NCBI GenBank assembly: GCA_900313345.1
Contig: OMQW01000002.1
Location: 1-20,243 of the forward strand
Reading direction: 5' to 3'
Source: an uncultured Eubacteriales bacterium
GTDB taxonomy: Bacteria; Bacillota_I; Bacilli_A; RF39; UBA660
Length of the DNA stretch: 20,243 bases
Both the position numbers and the translations under genes were made by a program. Positions 16,062-20,243 of this stretch are shown piece by piece. Positions within the stretch are counted from its first letter, which is position 1. The number at the start of each line of letters is the position of its first letter. A model generated the notes under the pieces. That model was given only the letters and a program-made list of their open reading frames with translations, had not been told where the DNA came from and did no database searches.

Positions 16062-16466
16062 ATGAAAAAAGTATTAAAAATTATAGTAATTGTTTTAGGA
16101 ATATTTATTCTTACAGGATGTGAAAGTAATCTAAAAAGAACTACTTATAAAGATCTTGATAAAATGATAAAAGATGAAAAAACTTTTGTATTAGAAGTAT
16201 CTCAAGATGGCTGCATTCATTGCGAAGAATATGCTCCAATATTTAATAAGGTATTAAATGATAATGATTTAAAAGCTTATAATTTAAATATAACTTATAT
16301 GAGTAAAAGCGATTATAATAAATTTGATGAAAAATATGATTTTGAAGGAACACCAACAACAATGTTCTTTAAAGATGGTAAAGAATTAGTAACAGAAAGA
16401 ATTGTTGGAACAACAACTGAAAAGAAATTAACTAAATCTTTAAAAAGACTTGGATATATAAAATAA
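16062..16466 (+). CDS. Thioredoxin-fold lipoprotein (CIHC active site)
   Basis: This 134-residue protein has a lipoprotein signal ending in the lipobox LTGC (C20), so it is tethered to the outer face of the membrane. The thioredoxin fold has its active site at 51-54 (CIHC, followed by E) and the conserved cis-proline at P98 in EGTPTTMFF. Proteins of this kind catalyse thiol-disulfide exchange outside the cell. The gene is divergent from the pilus operon and shares the promoter gap, which suggests a link to disulfide formation in the Cys-rich surface proteins; that link is inference. AGAGGT precedes the ATG. A C-terminal Arg/Lys-rich helix completes the fold, and no truncation is seen. Confidence 0.85.
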   Translation: MKKVLKIIVIVLGIFILTGCESNLKRTTYKDLDKMIKDEKTFVLEVSQDGCIHCEEYAPIFNKVLNDNDLKAYNLNITYMSKSDYNKFDEKYDFEGTPTTMFFKDGKELVTERIVGTTTEKKLTKSLKRLGYIK

Positions 16467-16493
16467 AAATTTTTAAAAATTTTTATTTTTTTT
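16461..16493 (+). terminator. All-AT palindromic terminator after the lipoprotein gene
   Basis: A 28-base perfect palindrome made only of A and T spans 16461-16488, includes the stop codon and runs into a T tract ending at 16493. The stem is weak, but the T run is long. It could act in either direction. Confidence 0.6.
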
Positions 16494-16494
16494 A

Positions 16495-16522
16495 TTGACT
16501 TTTATATAATACGTAGTATATT
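16495..16522 (+). promoter_or_regulatory. Promoter candidate for the structured RNA
   Basis: TTGACT (16495-16500) and TATATT (16517-16522) are 16 bases apart on the plus strand. They begin right after the preceding terminator and about 8 bases before the first strong helix of the RNA region. Confidence 0.55.
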
Positions 16523-16528
16523 TATATT

Positions 16529-16932
16529 AAGTATATGATATTTCACATTTTGTGAGCTCTTATCTATTCATATACTAGTATGATTTGTGAAGACGGATAA
16601 CTTCAAAGTAGAAAGTTGCTAGTAATTACCTAAATGCCGGGTTGCATTTAGAGCAACTGGTAAACCAGTAAATAAATTATTTATTCTTTAAATAATATTT
16701 ACTTAGTAGGAAGGCCTCCTGCTGATAACCCACTCTTAAAATATATCTAGTATACAAGATATAAAAGCCTAGTTAGTTAAATCTAATAATTCTACTTAGA
16801 GAGTGCAAGATCATGATAACAAATTTTTAAAGAGAAAGATAACTCTGATAAGAAATCTATAATGATTAAGTATTATCTACGTAATTATGGATTAAACTAG
16901 AAAGACTACTCTTAACGGTTTAGTCTTTTTTT
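16529..16932 (+). ncRNA. Candidate structured non-coding RNA with pseudoknot, unknown class
   Basis: The gene-free stretch 16467-16945 holds an RNA-like unit of about 400 bases. Perfect helices are 16530-16538 with 16568-16576 (9 bp, enclosing a TCACA/TGTGA hairpin), 16588-16592 with 16601-16605 (5 bp, 8-base loop), 16614-16620 with 16652-16658 (7 bp), 16630-16637 with 16644-16651 (8 bp, loop CGGGTT), 16731-16736 with 16800-16805 (6 bp) and 16742-16748 with 16757-16763 (7 bp). The GGGTT of the loop (16639-16643) is fully complementary to AACCC at 16727-16731, giving a likely pseudoknot. A promoter precedes it and an intrinsic terminator ends it. The conserved cores of RNase P RNA, tmRNA, SRP RNA and 6S RNA are not visible. 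The structure was found by eye without folding software, and function is unknown. Confidence 0.65.
16901..16932 (+). terminator. Intrinsic terminator of the structured RNA
   Basis: AAAGACTA (16901-16908) pairs with TAGTCTTT (16921-16928) around a 12-base loop, and the T tract continues to 16932. This fixes the plus strand as the transcribed strand of the RNA region. Confidence 0.75.
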
Positions 16933-16945
16933 ATTATAAAAAAAA

Positions 16946-17458
16946 TTACTTTTCTAAGTAATCTTCTCCTTTAAAAGGCTCATATCTAAGTAAATCATTA
17001 AAATCCTGTTGTCTTAATACTTCATAAATAACAATAGCACAAGAATTAGATAAATTAAGAGCTCTAACATTATCGCTCATAGGAATTCTCATACAATGAT
17101 CTAAATGATTTTTAAGTATTTCTTTAGGTATACCAGTAGACTCTTTTCCAAATATAAAATATAAATCTTTAGATTCTTTATTAGAATAATCAAAACTAGT
17201 ATGAGGCTTCTTTCCATATCTTGTAAAATAGTAATATTCTCCATTACTATTTTTTTTCATAAAATCATCGAAATTATCATAAACATCATATTTAAGTTTA
17301 TCTATATAATTAACACCACATCTTTTTAAATGATTATCATCAAGAATAAAACCAAGTGGTTTAATTAAATGCAAATGTGTATTTGTCGCAACACAAGTTC
17401 TCATAATATTACCAGTATTTTGTGGAATCTCTGGTTCAAATAATACTATATGATTCAT
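16946..17458 (-). CDS. trmL: tRNA (cytidine/uridine-2'-O-)-methyltransferase TrmL
   Basis: This 170-residue SPOUT methyltransferase transfers a methyl group from S-adenosylmethionine to the 2'-OH of the wobble base (position 34) of certain leucine tRNAs, in the cytoplasm. The three family motifs are present: EPEIPQNTGNIMR (8-20), FIFGKESTGIP (101-111) and RALNLSNSCAIVIYE (132-146). These form the knotted cofactor site of a homodimer. Length is normal for the family. The start is the ATG at 17456-17458, which has GGGAGG 5 bases upstream; the in-frame TTG 12 bases earlier would lie within that ribosome binding site. The gene follows a thioredoxin-fold gene, with a hairpin between them. Confidence 0.95.
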   Translation of the reverse strand: MNHIVLFEPEIPQNTGNIMRTCVATNTHLHLIKPLGFILDDNHLKRCGVNYIDKLKYDVYDNFDDFMKKNSNGEYYYFTRYGKKPHTSFDYSNKESKDLYFIFGKESTGIPKEILKNHLDHCMRIPMSDNVRALNLSNSCAIVIYEVLRQQDFNDLLRYEPFKGEDYLEK

Positions 17459-17470
17459 AAATCCTCCCAA

Positions 17471-17492
17471 ATAAAAGAGTACTAAGTACTCT
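17471..17492 (-). terminator. Hairpin with short T tract between the Trx-fold gene and trmL (attenuator candidate)
   Basis: AGAGTACT and AGTACTCT (17476-17483 and 17485-17492) form a near-perfect palindrome that can fold into a 7-bp stem with a 3-base loop. On the minus strand it is followed by TTTTAT. It overlaps the stop of the upstream gene and lies just before the trmL ribosome binding site. It may be a weak terminator or an RNA processing/stability element. Confidence 0.4.
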
Positions 17493-17997
17493 ATTCACTA
17501 ATATAATTTAATTTAATAAAGTTTTCAGTTTCTTTAATTGATAATTCACTATCATTACTTTGTAATATACCAGTAACCTTTAAATCATTAAATGAAACAA
17601 AAGCAGGTAAATCATTTTTTAAAGAAACTTTATATTTATAATTATTATTAAAACTATTTACAAAACTATCAATATCACTACCTGTTAGATTTACATAAAT
17701 AATTTTATCTTGTAAATTTTTCTTATTAATTAATTTTTTAAAATTTTTTTCATAAGTTCTACAATTCATATTATCACTAGTACATAAATAAAAAGTACTT
17801 GTAGGATTTTCCATTAAATAATGATCAAAGTCAAGAGGAGTAATTTCATAATTTAAACTACCTCTAATAACAGGTGTTTGTAATTGATATTCATTATAAA
17901 CCTTATACCATCTACCTATATAAAAGCATAAAAATATAACAACTAAAATAGATAAAACAAGTAAAAAATAATTTTTTAATAACTTCTTATTCTTCAT
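17491..17997 (-). CDS. Membrane-anchored thioredoxin-fold protein with CX6C pair
   Basis: This 168-residue protein has an N-terminal membrane anchor (about 10-27) and an extracytoplasmic domain with thioredoxin features. A strand-turn-helix STFYLCTSDNMNCRTYEKNF carries cysteines at 72 and 79, the strand IIYVNL (99-104) follows, and LPAFVSF supplies the cis-proline (P131). The standard CxxC is replaced by CX6C, so redox activity may be altered or lost. AGGAGG is well placed before the ATG. It lies between the U32 gene and trmL on the same strand. It could be a redox partner or chaperone on the outer face; its precise function is unknown. Confidence 0.6.
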   Translation of the reverse strand: MKNKKLLKNYFLLVLSILVVIFLCFYIGRWYKVYNEYQLQTPVIRGSLNYEITPLDFDHYLMENPTSTFYLCTSDNMNCRTYEKNFKKLINKKNLQDKIIYVNLTGSDIDSFVNSFNNNYKYKVSLKNDLPAFVSFNDLKVTGILQSNDSELSIKETENFIKLNYISE

Positions 17998-18054
17998 AAA
18001 TAGATCCTCCTATTAACTATATTAATTTTAGCACAAATATATTAATAAGTAAAT

Positions 18055-20103
18055 TTATAAATATCTTAAATCATCTCTTAATAATGCTTTACAGTTAAGT
18101 AAAGAATTTTCATAATTAAAAATATAAGTAAGAGTGCCATCAAAATAAACAGGAAACTTAAGATTATTTCTATTAACTAAATAATAATATTTATCTTTAG
18201 AAATATTTAATATATTACCTTTAATAGTCATATTAACAACTCTAGAATTATTTAAACACTCAATATTCGGATTAAATAAAAATTTACTTTTAAATAATTC
18301 AATAAAATTATTAATATATTCTATAGATAGTTCTGGACTAATAGTAATTAAATCATAACCAATAGAATATAAAAAATATGCAGTATATATATTAAATACA
18401 TTAAAAGTATAATTAGCAATAGAATGATTTCCATAAGTGTAATGATTACTAACATATTTAAGATTTAATTTACTATTAAATAATTCTCTGTCTTCAATAT
18501 AATAAATGTTATATTTATCCTTATATTCATTAAATAAATCATAATTAGAAGTATAAAATCTAGAATAATTATTATTAAAATCATCTTTAGAATAAATAAT
18601 TAGACTATTAGAAGTTAATTTAGGTAAAGATATCTTATCAAAAGATATATTTTTTTTACCATCTCTTTTAAATGATAAAACATATTCCATATACTTATTA
18701 ATAGCTTCTCTTCTAAGTTCATTTAAAATAGATGCAGGAACAAAAGAATCATCACTAATAGATATATCTAATTTATTAACATAATAAGGAGTATCACCTA
18801 ATCTATTAATTTTATTAAAAATATCATCTTTACTAGTAGGAGTTTTTAAAGCTTTATCTATATACTTACCATAAACAGTAATTTTATTATTAATTGTAAT
18901 TGAAAGTTTTTCACCTACCTTACAATTAACCTTTATATCAATAGGCATCTTTTTTTCTTCATAACTAAGTATTTTATTCTTTAAATAACTACTACTAGTT
19001 AAATAAATAGCATCACCTATTTTAACATCAAATGTATTTTTAATAAAACAAATATCTTCACTACTATTAATTAAATTTTCTTTCTTATCAAATAAATAAT
19101 TAATAGTAAAACCAGTATCATTAATTCTAATACCATCACCTTGTCTTAAAGTTCTATTAACTTTTAATTTTATATAATTTTTATCAAAAGATAAAACTTC
19201 TCCAATTAATAATCCTTTATGAGAAGATGATTTAGTATTCATAATATCTTCATTAAATAAATGTCCTGTAGTAAAATCTCTATTAAAAAGTATTTTAAGT
19301 ATATCCATATTTTCTTTAGTATAACCTTTACCATCCATAATATTACGATAAAACTTAGTAACATAATATACATATTCAGGACTCTTCATTCTACCTTCAA
19401 TTTTAAAACTTAATATATTACTATTCATTAACTCATTAAAAGATGGTGCTGTATTAAGTTCCTTAGTTGATAATAAATAACCAGAATTAATTTTATTAGA
19501 TTCATTATATAAATCATAAGGCATTCTACAACAATATGTACAACTACCTCTATTAGCACTTCTACCACCAATCATAGAAGACATTAAACATTCACCACTA
19601 TAACTAATACATAAAGCACCATGAATAAATGTTTCAAGTTCAATATCAAAATCTATTTTACTAGCTTCTTCTAAACTCATTTCACGAGGGAGAACAACAC
19701 GACTAACTCCTATATCTTTTAAAAACTTAATAGTTTCAAGTGAAGCATTATTAGCTTGTGTAGAAGCATGAACAGGAAGATCTGGATACATCTTTAAAAC
19801 AAGCATCATCATACCAAAATCTTGAATTAATAAAGCATCAGCATTATTATTATATAAGAAATCAACATCATCTAAAAAATCATTAACCTCTTCATTTCTA
19901 ACTAAAGTATTCATAGTAACATAAACTTTTACATTATAAAGATGTGCATACTTAACGCCTTCAATAAATTCATCTCTAGTAAAATTCTTAGCAAAACTTC
20001 TAGCACTAAAAGACTTTAATCCAAGATAAACAGCATCAGCTCCAGCATTAATAGCAGCTTTTAATGACTCTAAATCTCCACAACCAGATAATAATTCGTG
20101 CAT
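18055..20103 (-). CDS. U32-family protein, RlhA-like (predicted 23S rRNA hydroxylation)
   Basis: This 682-residue protein starts with the family signature ELLSGCGDLESLKAAINAGADAVYLGL, giving a TIM-barrel-like N-terminal half. The conserved cysteine cluster is C165 (HGALCISYSG), C172, C188 and C191/C192 (RGSCTYCCRMPY), which in U32 proteins is thought to bind an iron-sulfur cluster. FKIEGRMKSPEYVYYV (about 234-249) is also typical. The long C-terminal half is more variable and AT-biased, similar in extent to the DUF3656-bearing RlhA group, which hydroxylates a cytidine of 23S rRNA. Other U32 proteins act on tRNA U34 (TrhP) or were called peptidases, so the exact substrate is uncertain. GGGGTGAT precedes the ATG. 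Confidence 0.85.
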   Translation of the reverse strand: MHELLSGCGDLESLKAAINAGADAVYLGLKSFSARSFAKNFTRDEFIEGVKYAHLYNVKVYVTMNTLVRNEEVNDFLDDVDFLYNNNADALLIQDFGMMMLVLKMYPDLPVHASTQANNASLETIKFLKDIGVSRVVLPREMSLEEASKIDFDIELETFIHGALCISYSGECLMSSMIGGRSANRGSCTYCCRMPYDLYNESNKINSGYLLSTKELNTAPSFNELMNSNILSFKIEGRMKSPEYVYYVTKFYRNIMDGKGYTKENMDILKILFNRDFTTGHLFNEDIMNTKSSSHKGLLIGEVLSFDKNYIKLKVNRTLRQGDGIRINDTGFTINYLFDKKENLINSSEDICFIKNTFDVKIGDAIYLTSSSYLKNKILSYEEKKMPIDIKVNCKVGEKLSITINNKITVYGKYIDKALKTPTSKDDIFNKINRLGDTPYYVNKLDISISDDSFVPASILNELRREAINKYMEYVLSFKRDGKKNISFDKISLPKLTSNSLIIYSKDDFNNNYSRFYTSNYDLFNEYKDKYNIYYIEDRELFNSKLNLKYVSNHYTYGNHSIANYTFNVFNIYTAYFLYSIGYDLITISPELSIEYINNFIELFKSKFLFNPNIECLNNSRVVNMTIKGNILNISKDKYYYLVNRNNLKFPVYFDGTLTYIFNYENSLLNCKALLRDDLRYL

Positions 20104-20126
20104 ATAATCACCCCTAAACTTTACTA

Positions 20127-20155
20127 ATTATAACATAAAGAAAAAAGTTAGAAAA
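20127..20155 (-). promoter_or_regulatory. Promoter of the U32 gene, bordering an insertion sequence
   Basis: On the minus strand an extended -10 (TGTTATAAT, core 20127-20132) lies 17 bases after a weak TTTTCT -35 (20150-20155). The insertion sequence begins one base further upstream, at 20157, so the native upstream DNA has been replaced by the element's end. Confidence 0.5.
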
Positions 20156-20156
20156 C

Positions 20157-20243
20157 TGAACTGAACCCCAAAAGTTGGACAGTTTATAAATAATTCTTAA
20201 TTAGAGGATTGTAACCTGTAATTCACGGGTGACAATCCTTTTA
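20157..20243 (-). mobile_element. IS3-family (IS150-like) insertion sequence, terminal part
   Basis: The terminal inverted repeat begins TGAACTGAACCCCAAAAG, continues to GGACA at about 20177-20181, and has the 5'-TG end typical of IS3-family elements. The end of a transposase reading frame pointing toward this end lies just inside it. This is therefore the right (transposase 3') end; the rest lies beyond the window, so the target-site duplication cannot be checked. Confidence 0.8.
20197..20243 (-). CDS. IS3-family transposase OrfB, C-terminal fragment (partial, 5' end beyond window)
   Basis: The last 14 codons read KGLSPVNYRLQSSN and stop at TAA (20197-20199). KGLSP-x-x-YR is the characteristic C-terminal end of the DDE-type OrfB transposase of IS3-family elements, which cuts and joins the element ends during transposition. 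The catalytic residues lie outside the window, so intactness is unknown. Confidence 0.8.
   Translation of the reverse strand, partial: KGLSPVNYRLQSSN

Noticed and set aside
16529..16932. RNase P RNA, tmRNA, SRP RNA or 6S RNA
   Set aside because: I looked for the GAGGAAAGTCC and ACAG-type P4 halves, the tmRNA tag frame and tRNA-like 3' end, the SRP Alu/helix 8 motifs and the 6S bulge; none is visible. A divergent form is not fully excluded without a covariance search.
1..20243. Genetic code 4 (TGA read as Trp)
   Set aside because: The tryptophan codons checked are TGG and no frame needs read-through of TGA, so the standard bacterial code explains everything here.
1..20243. CRISPR array or tRNA gene
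   Set aside because: No regularly spaced direct repeats and no cloverleaf with a TTCGA loop were found on either strand.

Overview
The window is about 20 kb of very AT-rich DNA. Genes are tightly packed, starts carry strong AGGAGG-type ribosome binding sites, and the proteins include a sortase, a lipoprotein and a Tad-type pilus machine without a secretin. This points to a single-membrane (monoderm) low-GC Bacillota, probably an uncultured gut lineage near the Mollicutes/Erysipelotrichia/RF39 group; that placement is inference. All 20 visible stop codons are TAA or TAG, never TGA, yet the long reading frames are intact under the standard bacterial code.

Positions 1-15972 form one minus-strand block, read right to left, that builds a surface filament or secretion machine. 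It starts with a polytopic membrane protein with an extracellular domain (14404-15972), a membrane-anchored protein with an Ig-like domain and two copies of a C-terminal module (12633-14387), a class B-like sortase (11829-12617) and a large secreted protein with about 35 cysteines (8546-11836). Next come a small single-pass protein (8036-8524), a CpaB/RcpC-like protein (7219-8025), the TadA/CpaF ATPase (5809-7170) and the TadB and TadC inner-membrane proteins (4127-5808). A second promoter then precedes three pilin-like proteins that share one N-terminal signature (2910-4063) and a TadZ-like protein with a degenerate P-loop (1909-2901). The block ends with genes that look like a type IV secretion system rather than a Tad system: a two-helix VirB2-like (Mbov_0395-type) pilin with its own near-consensus promoter, a perfect inverted-repeat operator candidate and a terminator (1455-1908); a secreted protein ending in a second VirB2-like domain (515-1408); and the start of a VirB6/TrbL-like membrane protein cut by the window edge (1-505). 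The combination of Tad motor and VirB2/VirB6-like parts is the main candidate for an undescribed system.

A divergent gene (16062-16466, plus strand) encodes a thioredoxin-fold lipoprotein with a CIHC active site. Its promoter overlaps the promoter of the large operon, and it could assist disulfide formation in the Cys-rich surface proteins.

Positions 16467-16945 hold no gene. They contain a likely structured non-coding RNA on the plus strand, with its own promoter, several perfect hairpins, a loop-to-downstream pseudoknot and an intrinsic terminator. I could not match it to RNase P RNA, tmRNA, SRP RNA or 6S RNA.

The right end carries housekeeping-type genes on the minus strand: a U32-family (RlhA-like) protein, a membrane-anchored thioredoxin-fold protein with a CX6C pair, and TrmL, a tRNA wobble-base methyltransferase. 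At the far right an IS3-family (IS150-like) insertion sequence begins at about 20157. It abuts the promoter of the U32 gene, and the last codons of its transposase are visible.
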